Shown one piece after another: positions 22,101-33,372 of a DNA stretch of 64,000 bases. How positions within the stretch are numbered: the first letter of the stretch is position 1; the number at the start of each line of letters is the position of its first letter. Under the pieces are notes generated by a model. The model ran no database searches. It was not told where the DNA came from and was given only the letters and a program-made list of their open reading frames with translations. A program made the position numbers and the translations under genes. Origin of the DNA: Cyathus striatus (taxonomy: Eukaryota; Basidiomycota; Agaricomycetes; Agaricales; Nidulariaceae); NCBI GenBank assembly GCA_025738555.1, contig JAOVFP010000018.1:3100001-3164000 (forward strand). Reading direction: 5' to 3'.

Positions 22101-25100
22101 GTTATGGAATTTATGACTAGTGTAATGATCATTATAATCCATTAAATATGATGCAACCTGTTGAGCAGATAGTTCTTGATGAGATATCATGGCATAAGCA
22201 CATTTTTGAAGTAGTTTTTTGGCATGAGTACTGTTATTATTGTCATTGTCACAAACCTGCTCCTCTTGATCTTTTAGTCACTTCAATGTTAGTTGAAGTG
22301 CAGAAAAAGCAATATGAGATTTCAATGGTGATCTTGAAATGTAATCAGCAATGTAATAAAATATAGCTTTAGCAGAAGGACCAGAAAGAATGTATTTAAT
22401 GTCAATATTATTTCGAAGACCTCTTATAATTGTATCATTGTAGTTATTGACATTTAAATCTTGTCGACGTAATATCAATTCACTTGTTTCATTATCAAAA
22501 CTGCTCGAAGGTATAATATCACCTGATCCTAAACCAAATCGACAAACTTTCTCCTCTCCAGGTCTACAATATTTAAAACATGTTTCTGAATGAATATGTC
22601 GTTGGCAATGGTCCACTAAAGAATGAAAGTCTTTAAGTGAAAGTAAATCATTAGTAGAGGTCTCAGAATTCATATCAAATCCAAATGTAGAACAAGGATG
22701 AAGTGAAAATAGCGGATTTTCATTTTCATTTTCAACTTGAACATCAGGAGGTATTCCATTAAGTACAGTAGAACCGATATAGGTAAGGAAACGATCATGA
22801 AATTCATGGCCATTTACAGTTTGGATTCGATCTTTTAATTGTGTAGGATTCAGAGCACCTTCAATCCATATTACCATATGACAGTGTAAAGATCCACGGC
22901 CTTGAGCCTCTACACATCCATAATAAGCAGAGACTACTCCAAGAGCACCAGAGGTTACATTAACACCTTTATCTGGCTGATAGCCTAAGAGATGCACAAC
23001 AAAATTGTTCATGATAATGTTAAAAAATTGAGCACCTACTACAGGATTTTTGGCAATGAGACTGGCAAGGGAAAAATATAATGAATGAGTATTAGTCAAT
23101 AAGTTATCTACATCTATCTCATTTCCAGCCAGAAAGTTCATGATGGGACTATAAACATCAGCAGGATTAATTGTAACATAAAAAGTTGGTAAACCTTTTT
23201 CGATTACTAAAGCACGAATTTCATTATGCATGATCATTTTACTAGCATTTGAACCTGGTACAGGAGCAGTAACAGCTTTAACCTCATTCATTAGTTTCAA
23301 AACATTTCTTTCCTCAACTGTGTTATTTGGCAATGATTCTCCATTTGATAATTGAGTAACAACATGCTCAATAGAGTCTATAGAAATTGAAGCAAATCTA
23401 GTAGCAACATCATTAAAATGGGATTTTTGGACTCTAAGACTAATATGAAGAAGAGCCTTTCTTCATTGGATAATATTAAAAACAGTAAACATAAATGTGG
23501 GGTGTGTTTGAAATCGGTGATTGGCAAAAGATAATAAATATTTAACATGATGTTGGAATGATACTCGAACAGATCTATTACTATTTTCAGGACCTCCAAT
23601 ACCATACGGGAAAAGGGTAGGATATGTCATTGGCAGCAGAGATGGGTTATTAAATTCATTTGCAGGAATAGGTTCATGAGGATATTGGAGATATGAATGG
23701 TTTTGTTTGAAATGTTTCAAAGCAGCAGCACGTAGTTCATGTGCAGGAGTATTCACATCTGTATCAGTAATGATTATACTTTCAAAGGTGTCAGGGGAAA
23801 TCGTAGTTGATTTATCATTACAATCATATCGTGATGTCAAGTTTTCGTTACTTTCATTGTCATGTACTAGCTGTATATCAAAAGGAGGAATAAAGTGTGA
23901 ATGCAATTGGTTAAGATTAGAAATATCAATAGTGATACTGGAATAGAGTGGATTATTAGTCTTTAGCCATTCCAATGCTTCCCGCACTTTTTCTTTTCTC
24001 ACTACAAGAGGAATAGCTTTATCTCTTAACCATTGACTGGATGGAAGGTTTGATCCGATAAAAATGACACAAATATGCATAACAACATCATCTAATGTTG
24101 GAGGAAGAACATTTAGTAATTGTGTTGGAGATTGAGGATATATAATGACATGACCTTTAATACCTCTTTGAGTAGTGGAAACAGTGTGTGATTGATCATG
24201 TTGACGCAATTGAATGATAAGAGATTTAGAACGACAACGTGCTATCATTGATTGTTCAACAACGGTAAGATCCTTTAAAGCATCAGGAACAGGACTGAGA
24301 TAATTATTGTTCGACAAAGACAATGGAGGTAGTTTTCGGTGTTTTAGTTTTGACATACAATCAGAACAAAATCGTAATTTGCATGAGTCACCAGATTCTG
24401 TATAGTGCAGAACACCATCGGGATGAAGCAGAAATCGTTGTAGAGGACCAAAAATGAATGGGACTGGAACAAGTGAAGAAAATGTTGGCAAAACAAGAGG
24501 TGTCAGATCAACATCAGATATATCAACTTCGACACCACTAGTACTGTAATGAATTGAACCACATGATGCACACACTTGTTGTGAAAGAGAGGATTGATTA
24601 GTACTTTTTCGAAATTCAGTAATAAGTTTAATTTTTTTACGGTCATTTAGTATTTCAGGCCAATCATTTCAAATCTGTTGTAAAGTGTCATAAAGAGGAT
24701 TGTGATATGGTGATGGATGAAAATGATCAATGAAGCGGCATTGAAGTGTGTTCGTAGGAAGGGTGTTAATGTTATCAACTTTAATATGTTCCACATGTAG
24801 AGCAAGTTGCAGTACAGATCGATTTGAAACATTATTCATGATACATTGCAAAATGAAATCACGTAGTTCCATTTGAATAGGTTCATGCAGTAAATTACGA
24901 GCACATTCCCCTCTGAAGTGTTTGCATTGCACAAACTCAGTTAGAACACATTCTGCATAACAGAAATGTCGCATCATATTTTCTGTAAGCTGTTTACGAG
25001 TCCACCCTATATAGGGAATGACCACACCATGATGTGATAACAATTCCTGTAACTCGTTATGAGATAACAAGCAAATAGTATTTATGAAGGAGGAAACTGA

Positions 25101-25830
25101 TTGAAGAGGAAAAATCGGTACAGAGTTGTAATGATTCTTAAACAGCGATAATGCATGAAGCATTCCTGGAACGTCGACATTGTTTTCAGGCAATGATATG
25201 TGCAATGAAGTTGCAATAGCAATCAAAGAAGATAATGATAATGTGGAGTTTATAACATAATCCATGAAAAAGCATTGTAAATTATATGATGAACCAAAAT
25301 GCATGAAGCACAAGGAACATGCAGAGGGCACAGAATATATAAAGCAAGCACCTGAAAACAGATGCTGCAATAGGGAAGGCATGAGTAATGTATCATGAAT
25401 ATCCAGCATGAGTCTGTGTGCATTGCACACAAGACGTAAATAAGAGACCGCCTGAAACAAATCAGGTAGTTCCCAAGCGGAAGCTGCTATTGCCTTCCAC
25501 CCTGTCATGAACAAATTGGAAGAAACATTTGATGTCTCATAATGTGTATCACAAGCAAGGGGAAAAGCAGGAGCAGAGGGTACAGAGATTGGGCCAAAAG
25601 AGGATAGAGTATGGACTGCCTGTTAAAAAGTAAATGAGTCCATCTGCTGGACAGGATTTTATACTTACATGTTCCCTATTTTCTAGTGGAATCGCAGAAG
25701 TTGATTCAACGGCAGGAGAAAGTCGACCACAGGTGATGGTGCAGTTGCCGTCCATACTGTTATTGTGAGTGGCACTGCTTGCATCAATCATACTAATCAG
25801 AAATGCAATGAACAGAGAAAAATATGACAT
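19176..25830 (-). pseudogene. Helitron B Rep-helicase (RepHel) with seven in-frame stops
   Basis: Two exons, 25830-25669 and 25619-19176, join in phase with a clean GTAAGT-CAG intron and give 2,202 codons with no frameshift. A Cys-rich DUF6570-like region (CASCGS, then LRFCSDCMSKLKHRKLPPLS) precedes the Helitron-like N region. The Rep HUH motif is GRGSLHCHMVIW and the paired Tyr are in AIFYYIADYISRS. The PIF1-type helicase has Walker A (GGDSGTGKS), Walker B (YLFIDEVSM) and a late motif FAMTCHKAQGKT. Stops end at 24669, 23463, 22278, 21318, 20214 and 19518 (TGA) and 21843 (TAG). Family sequence implies Arg at several (NIIQ-R-RKAL, LLQ-R-LHIG, YVMVS-R-VKSL). The N terminus (MSYFSLFIAFLIS) is hydrophobic; I attach no meaning to it. 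Confidence 0.85.
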
Positions 25831-26670
25831 TTACCAGGATTGATTGGAACCCATCGCTAGAGTAAATAACTGAGCGAGAGGAAATACGAAAGAAAAAAGC
25901 CGCAAGAACAATGGGGGTGAGGATGTTGGACCAGTGCAATCGGCCCCATCAAACAAATCAATACAATACTAATCTACACATCATTTACTCCACAAAACCC
26001 AGTGATATCATCCAGTGGTAAGTATCATGTATTCAGGAAAGGGATCATGACATACAACATTTTAGCCTCATCCTCAATAGCATAAAAAACCACCTACGAG
26101 TAATATATCGAGTACAGTAATTGAGACATTTAATTGATGCCATGAAAACAGTGTAAAAGGCTGGAAGAACCAACAATATTGAACAACTTTCATTTGGTTT
26201 AGGAAAGAGTTGTCAGCAATCGCAAAAGACTATGACGACATACAGCATTTCCCCAAAAACCCTCATATCACACAAAACACAAAAGAGTAAAACACCAAAT
26301 TGTAAACATTCACTCAATACTGTTGAAACAATGGAAACTTGTAAGACCGACACCCTATAAAAAATGGGAGTAAAAAAAATCCTTACCGCCCCCAAAAACT
26401 AACAACAATCAGCATTTTCCATTCGATTTCGAGAAGGCTTTGTACACATACTCTTGTAAATACACTAGCACTTATGGAATCAATTTGGTTGTGAATGAAT
26501 CTCGAAATTGCTGGTGACCAAAATCGTCAGCGAAAAGTAGCCTGAAAAAATGGCAGAGGACACAATGACGGAAGTTACAGTCACATTCCAAAAATGTACA
26601 ATGGCAGATACCAAAACCGTCCAAAACTGAAACTGGCTGGGGACCTCCCCCAATTAATATATTAATAGTT

Positions 26671-28424
26671 CAGACGTCCTGTAGCAAGCATGTCTTCTCC
26701 CCCAACTACCCACCAAGTTCACCCTGCATCTAACATGCCTGCTGCCCAAAATGCCAACTGCCACCAAGTCTCATCATCTTCAACTTCCAGCTGCTCATTT
26801 CCTCAGGACTCGAAGTTCTTCATCTATGATGGGACTCCAAGACATACTGGACTACTTTGGCATATACTGATGATTTGAATGGATATACCTGGATGAACAG
26901 AGGGCAGGTAGTTTGTGCTTTCCGGAATATGGGTAAGATGGGGCAGGGTCTGAGTCGACGGTGTGTATCCTGCATGCCAACATGAGCTCAGCACTGTGTA
27001 GCTTGTCATTGTCTGAACAGGCATCCACACATTTCCAATCATCCAAACCAAGTGTTTGATTATTAAAGCTGGCAGAATAGGCATGGGGGATTATTGAATC
27101 GACTTTCTGTCAGACTTTGCTTTTCAGTTTTTGCTCTATGTTGTCATCTAGCTGTAATTATACTTACCCTGGACGTTCACAGAATTCTTTACTCCTGGAC
27201 TTATAATATATATACCAATCTCTGAGAATTCTAAGGACTATTTTGTATATGCTGTACTATTCAATTGTATGAATAGTAATTACTATATCAGCTACATATA
27301 AGCCCAGAATGCCCATAATCAGAAGTGTTGACTTGGTTGACGAAAACCTTGCTTGCAATTATTAGAATAAGTGAATGGCAGTGTATTTTAATAAGCAGTA
27401 CACCTATGTCTGCTCAAGGGGATGTCTACTACAGGTCTAATTTATGTAATATATTGACAATTGCAAGTAAACATGCAGTGTAACAAATATGTGGTCGGTT
27501 AGAATGGTCGCCTTGTAGAGGACATACCCTCAACAATACCCAATTCCACCTTACTGAGATTGACCTTGTCCAATTCTAAAAGGATGTTCATGTGCTCAGA
27601 GGGGGGAGTATAGCATATACCCAGAACTTGTCACTAGTAAGAACTCAAGCAGTCTCATGCAACATATAAGGACACCCCAAACTCCTATCAGGGGAAAGCC
27701 TACTATACAAAAGGGCTTGAGGGGAGAAAGTATGAATATCACAGAAGACCAACAGTGAAAGCCTGTTACAGTGTAAGTACACTAACAGTGCAAATGAACA
27801 AACTTCAAAGCGAGACAGCAGAGGGCAAGCAGGTGACTGTAGGAAACTGCACGTGAAAGTCAAAAAGCGTGCCTCATTTTGACTTGGACAGAAAACCTTG
27901 CAAGCAAGGTGATAAAGATGTGGGCATGAACCTTGCTTGAACATTGGGCTAAATATAATACAACAATAATTATTCAAGATTATGCAAGTAAAGAAACATT
28001 GATACAATTGTGGTACAATTAAAATAGATAGAAAGACTTGAGAAAGACAGTTTAAATCTGAAGACTAAGTATAGGGTTATTTTGTGCTTTCCTTGGATGA
28101 AGCCTTCTATCGTATACCCAGCCTTTATCTTCATCTTAAGTCAATCTTAAGTTCAATCCAAGTTCACTCCAGAGTCCACAATGAGATATTAAGCTTTTAT
28201 ATATTTATTTCAATTCCTTTCAATGTGACGCAATCCAATTCCCAGTAATCACTATAGTTAGCAAATATTTAGTGGAGATTTTTTCAGATTGGAGTCAAAT
28301 CTGAGTTATGGGTGTGGCTAGGATAACTGTACAAAAATTCAAGGTCTTGTCACTACTAATTAGTATGTGATTACATGTATGATGCTGTATGCATATCACA
28401 TACCTGATCTTTTTGTTATTGATT
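26671..28424. other. repeat-like DNA without a convincing gene
   Basis: Small frames occur (26690-26878 on plus, 27645-28007 on minus), but none has a recognisable domain. A purine run AGAGGGGGGAG near 27597 could be a retroelement polypurine tract, but no matching LTR pair or pol sequence was found. AT-rich like the Helitron block. Confidence 0.4.
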
Positions 28425-28511
28425 GCTTCTTTAGCTCAGTGGTAGAGCGCGCCACTCGTAGGTTGTTAACTTGCAATGGTGAGGTCGGTTGTTCAATCCA
28501 GCCAAGAAGCA
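28425..28511 (+). tRNA. tRNA-Thr (anticodon CGT) with a 15-nt intron
   Basis: The full cloverleaf folds: acceptor GCTTCTT/AAGAAGC, D stem GCTC/GAGC, anticodon stem CGCCA/TGGTG (one G-T), T stem GGTTG/CAGCC (one T-G) with loop TTCAATC, discriminator A. The anticodon loop reads CTCGTA-intron-A, giving anticodon CGT at 28457-28459. The intron is GGTTGTTAACTTGCA (28461-28475), between canonical positions 37 and 38. Mature length is 72 nt before CCA. It should decode ACG (Thr). Confidence 0.92.
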
Positions 28512-28569
28512 GTACAGAAGCACGGCCAATATTTTTTGTCCCTTTACTAAGGACGATAGTAGGAATGTT

Positions 28570-28606
28570 CTACGAGCGGCGCGCTCTACCACTGAGCTAA
28601 AGAAGC
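28570..28606 (-). pseudogene. inverted 5'-half copy of tRNA-Thr
   Basis: On the minus strand from 28606 the sequence repeats the 5' half of the upstream tRNA: acceptor strand, D arm and anticodon stem through CTCGTAG, with one A-to-G difference. It then diverges completely, with no T arm or 3' acceptor strand. It forms an inverted repeat of ~37 bp with the real gene, 95-180 nt away. Not a functional tRNA gene as it stands. Confidence 0.85.
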
Positions 28607-29857
28607 ATTTGATTGAAAGGAGATTAGATATATGATAATACATACATGTATGCACAGAATTTAAAAGCATGAAGGATCCTATTATAGTAGGACTGCACTA
28701 AGCTCAAGCACGAATATATCTAGCTTATAGTGAAGATTCTATATAAATTGGCTACATCATAGTCAGCGTGTTCGTGACTCAGGAGTACGGAAGATTAAGT
28801 TGCAGTTGATGTTGAAAGCCGGTGGCACGGTTTGATGCTTGGTGGAAGCAGTTCCGGTACGGTAGGAAAAGGGAACAGCGGACAGGTCAGATAAGCACAG
28901 TGTTGCTGTATGGTGTGTTACGTTGGGATGCCACGGAGAGAAGAGCAAGCATTATAGCTGTGTGACCAGCGACGAGGGTTGCAGAAATTCGAGGAAGATA
29001 AGAGAAGGAACTTGAGCCAAAGCGAAGAACCTTCAGTAGTCTGATATACATAAGCAGAGGGTCAAAGTTGGTCCATGATGGTCGTGGCCGGTGGATCGTC
29101 GATGTTTCGGAGGTGGGCAACCCGGACCTTGATAGATTGAAAGTACAAACAGCGTCGTAGCGACGTGGTTAAACGGTTCGTACTGCCGCCTCGCGAGTGG
29201 CCGGGGAGGGGGGTGGCTGACCAAGCGGCACAGATGCAAAAATTGGAGTGGTGATTAGATGGATGGGGTGTGTGTGCCGGCGAGTGAAGAGATGCGCCTG
29301 TTGTGGAACGCAGCGGTGGGTGGATGGATGGTGTAGGGTGTAAGGAAGAGCGTCGGCTGCAGGGGTGTAAGTAGGAGTGAAGAGAGTACTAGGCGAGCAG
29401 CAAAGGAAACAAGGAAAGGAGGAACAAAGCACGAGGCGTGGATTGGTGATGTGAGTGACGAGTACCAGCGTGTGACAGCCAGATTAGGGCGATCGGATGC
29501 AAGAACCTGCACGCTTGGCTCTCAGACACCCACCGCCAATTTCTCTCTCTCTCTTATTTTTTTGGTTTACTGCCTTTTATTCCTCTCATCCCTCACCACC
29601 CTCAGTGGACCTCCCACTCTCTCCCACAAAACACCGCAATTCTCCCTCATTTCTTGTCTACCTCGGGCATGTCACCCTATTATTACTAGTTCAGAAGAAG
29701 ACGTACAGAACGAAGCCAACAACCACCCACAACCAACAGCTTTGACCCCCCCAAAGCGAACGTAAAACACCACAAAAAGCCACCTGTATTTCATTTCGTT
29801 CTATTACTTGTTCACAGATATCACTCGCACCGCCTATCTTGACTACCGACCGTCACC
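28607..29857. other. intergenic, upstream of F-box gene
   Basis: No gene supported. 29530-29850 is pyrimidine-rich (TCTCTCTCTC, CCTCATCCC), as in fungal core promoters and 5' UTRs. Several minus-strand frames here are antisense to this and have low-complexity translations. Confidence 0.4.
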
Positions 29858-32800
29858 ATGTCGCATCCACCATTCTATACCCGTACCTCTCTCCTCTCTC
29901 TCCCCGTAGAACTCATATGCAACATCCTTGCATACCTCGAGACTCCTCATCTCATACAGTGTACTCTCGTATGTCGCCCTCTCTCTCCCTAATTCCGGTA
30001 ATCTTACGTTGCCCAGGTATCAAAATATCTCCACCACATAATCCTTACTTCCTCCCACCTGCAATACATCCTCGAGCTCTCCAAACACCGCTGTGTAAAT
30101 ATCCTGCCTGAAACCTCCCACCCGCCCTACGCATATAGGCTGAGGCATCTCCGGGCCCGCGAAAAAGCCTGGCGCACGCTGACCTTCAGGGACCGCCATG
30201 AGCTCAAGCTGCCTCCCACCGGGAGCGTGTACGAGTTCGTGGGAGGCCTCTACGGGAACGGACGGGAAGATGAGAGCCGCATTACTGCGAGCATTTCGTT
30301 TTTGCAGCTTCCTACCTCGGGCTATGACGAAGATGGAAGGAGGCCTTCGAGAATTAAAGAGAAGAAGGAAGATGATGACAACGAAGCTGGGGACGAGGTC
30401 GAATTGAAGAGGTGGACTCATAATATGGGTGATGTTACTATCATCGATTTCACCATGGATCCTAGTCAGGATTTGCTCGTCCTCGTTGCTCTCGCTCCAC
30501 CTGAGTACGTTCCCCTGACTTTTTTCTCTCTTCACACTAACTCATTAATACTCTCTGTTCAGATCAAAGCACATATATCAACTCCACCTCCGTACTATAA
30601 GCACCAACGAAGTGCACCCTAGGGCTCCAACGCCCATTCTACCTTCCCTATGCAAACCTGGCACGCCCCCTGCTCCGGCGGAGATTATCGCCGCTGTGAG
30701 AGTGCAGGTAGCAGGCGATCTAGTCGCGCTGCTGATCAAGGAGGTTGTCGATTCTCCCGGGGCACATTTGGAGATTTGGAACTGGGAAAAGGGGGATGGT
30801 GCAAGTGTGCGTCATATTTACTATTTATATTTTACCTTTTTCGAATGCTGATATATGTGGGTGTTATAGATGAGCATGATGCGCGGAACGGGGATCGACG
30901 ATTTCACTTTCCTTTCCCATTCCCACTTTTTGCTTGTGCGCCCCAGTGGGAAATTCGAAGTATATGAATTTGATGATCCCGGTGGTCTTATTCCCTCTTC
31001 CACTACGCCATCATCTCCGTTTGCACTTGCGGCGTGCACGTCGCGTGATGGAACTATCACTGCCCCACCTCCGAAACCAAGGCATAAGCTCGTTCATGCC
31101 GAACTGCGGGGCACATACCTCTTTCCGCCCTTGGCGGAGGGGTATATGTATTGGTACATCTCCATGAGCAGTAATCCTGCGCCGGGGTATGTGCCTAAGG
31201 CGAAAGATGAGACTACGGGTAGTGAGAAGAAGAGTACAGAGGGTAAGAGTGGAGATAAGGTGAAGGGTGTGGGCTGTGAGGGCGATAAGGGACAAGTGTA
31301 TTACCCCTCTCCGAGTGAGAGGATTCATGCGTGTTGTTTGTATGTTTTTAATCCAGGCGCAGAGGAGGACCATCAGGTGTGTTTTTCTTTTCTTTTCTTT
31401 TGGAGTTGGGATGGGGCTGATAGTGTATAGGTGCACTCGTTCGTTTTCTTCCTCAATATCAATACCCTCCTCAATCCGCCCCAAGAATGGAGTAAGGGTA
31501 AGTCGTCGTCGATGGATCTGCCCGCACGGATTATTAGGGGTCGGAATGCTGTTGCGCCTGCTCCGTCATCTTCTACTGTGGCTACTGAGGATAGCATGTC
31601 GACTTCGAGCTCCTCTTCCTCCTCCTCTTCCTCCAGCTCTTCTTCAAGCTCCAGTTCCTCAAGTTCAAGTTCAAGCTCCAGTGGGATCTCGGAAGACGGA
31701 GAAAACGTCTCTGTATCCACGGAAGTGACGTCGGAAGTGCAAACGGGAATTGCCTTCCCACCTTGGTATTCAGCAGTTGAAGAAGATGCCCCGAGCGTGC
31801 CGTCTGCATCTGCATCTGCGTCTCTCGACATTCTCCCTGATGAATCTGCTTTGACGAACTTGAGGGAGAAGCGTGAGAGGGCGCGGTCAGGGCTGAGAAT
31901 GGAGATTGATAGGGAAGGGAGCAAGAATTGGTCCAATTCGACTATTGGAGCGGATCCTGGTCCCTCTACTTCGGCAGAACCATGGGGATTTGGGTGGGGG
32001 AGTCGGCCGTCGAATATGTCGTCTGCTGCTGGTCCTTCAGGTATTGCCTCTGGATCTAATGCTATTCCTATTTGGACTCCTGGCTCGTTTGCTTCGTCGT
32101 CAGCAAGTATAGCATCTATGCCACCGATTTCTCCCAGTCCATCTTCAGCTTCTGTGGCGAATTTTGCGCCTTCGATGTCAATTCCTTCTGCGAGTCGAAG
32201 GCCTTCGGTGGCCTCGATTTTTGGGTCTTCTTCGATGTTAGGCGGGTCGACGAGTTCGTCGACATTGGCTCTTGGTTCGTCATCGAATAGACCTCCGTCT
32301 GTACCGTTCCCCTCCATGTCGAGTGGTGCTGCGTCGTCTTCTACAGCCACTGGAAACTCATATCTGATGTCTTCCGAAGGTTCATCGCATAGTATGTATC
32401 CACCATTTCCATCGTTTTCTGCTGCACCAGGACCGTATAGAGGCAATTTAACAACCGCACCGTTGGAGGTGTCCAGTGTCGCTGTAGTGGACTCAAGAAG
32501 TTCAAGTCCTGATTCTGTAGTGTCTCCGCTTATATTCGCGTCTGCGCCTCCGGTTTTGACTCTTCCGCAGTCCGCTACTCCTACTCCACCAGTTGCGGCT
32601 AATGGCACCTCTAGCGCCTCGCGGGAGTCGCCTGCCTCATCTTTTAACCCCGCCCCGGTCAAATGGGAAGTCTGGGGCCCGCAGAGCACGCGCTGGTTTG
32701 AGGAGCATTTGAATACAGATTGGCAGCATGCGATTTATGGGTTGCGCACGGTTGAGAGTGTGAATATTGGGGAGAGGGAGAAGGAGGTGAGACAGCGCGA

Positions 32801-33372
32801 GCGGGAGAAGGAGCGGGAGAAAGAGAGAAGGGAACGGAGGAGGGTTAGAGATGAGGGTGGTTGGGAGGCTAGGAGTGGGGTGCAGGAGGTGTCGCCCCCC
32901 CAGGTGGCCGACGCTGCGCATGCTAACGCGCCAAGGTTCTTGCGTATACGAGACTTTAACCCGTACTCGCTTACGCATGGGTGGGAGCTTGATTCGCCTA
33001 TGCCTGCTGGGACGTCCTACCTCGATAAAGGCAAGCAGAAGGCGGATGTAGCTAGGGCTGGGCCGCCGAAGCCTTCGAAACCGTCTACGTTGCCGACGTA
33101 TGGTACACCCAGGATTATCACGGAGCCTTCTGTTACGCCCGGCAAGGGGGTGTTTAAGAATGATATTGAGAGCTGGTTACCGTATACGGAGGTGGTTAGT
33201 GAGGAAGCGTTTGAGGTTACGGATGTTATGATGGATGATTGTCGGCTTTTGTTGCTTAAGGTTGGTTTTTTTTTTGTGTTACATTTGTGGATTTCAGGCT
33301 TATAGTTTTTGTTTTGTTTGATAGCGTGGTCTACAGGGCAAGTTGCAGCGAGTGGATGTTCTGACGCTGTAA
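29858..33372 (+). CDS. large F-box protein (1,075 aa) with Ser-rich linker
   Basis: Six exons join in phase: 29858-29968, 30017-30504, 30563-30806, 30870-31376, 31431-33260, 33325-33372. The F-box-like region is at residues 10-45 (LLSLPVELICNILAYLETPHL). Residues 50-390 contain beta-strand-like segments (FTFLSHSHFLLVRPSGKFEV) that may form a propeller. From about 430 a polyserine run of ~30 residues opens a long Ser/Pro-rich disordered region. A basic/acidic coiled patch (REREKEREKERRERRR) precedes a conserved-looking C-terminal segment (APRFLRIRDFNPYSLTHGWE). By family it is an SCF substrate receptor; the substrate is unknown. The Kozak-like CACCATG supports the start. A 438-codon antisense frame across exon 5 is a composition artefact. 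Confidence 0.85.

Larger units (their letters stand above)
7880..26670 (-). mobile_element. Helitron B, interrupted by the A1/A2 pair
   Basis: Minus-strand element encoding a Rep-helicase (19176-25830) and an accessory protein (17284-18680). Its 5' end is placed near 26665 and its 3' end near 7884. The plus-strand motif CTCCCCCAATTAATATA at 26645-26661 recurs at the other end when 7906-7920 is joined to 16911-16912, i.e. when the A elements are removed. Next to it is an 18-nt palindrome (7895-7912, 8-bp arms), a typical 3'-terminal hairpin. Exact termini are inferred. Without the insert B is about 9.8 kb. Shared motif plus subterminal hairpin resembles the asymmetric termini described for Helitron2/Helentron elements. 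Confidence 0.7.

Noticed and set aside
9738..25830. recoded TGA (Arg or selenocysteine) as the normal state of these genes
   Set aside because: All intact host genes in the window end normally at TGA, TAA or TAG, and the pattern is fully explained by CpG deamination.
26690..27700. LTR retrotransposon remnant
   Set aside because: A Gag-like Ser/Pro peptide and a purine tract are suggestive, but I found no LTR pair, primer-binding site or reverse-transcriptase motif.
28512..28606. second functional tRNA on the minus strand
   Set aside because: Only the 5' half is present; the T arm and 3' acceptor strand are missing.
31373..32689. 438-codon minus-strand open frame opposite exon 5 of the large F-box gene
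   Set aside because: It is antisense to a well-phased exon and arises from Ser/Pro/Ala-rich codons, which leave the opposite strand free of stops. The translation is acidic low complexity without a domain.
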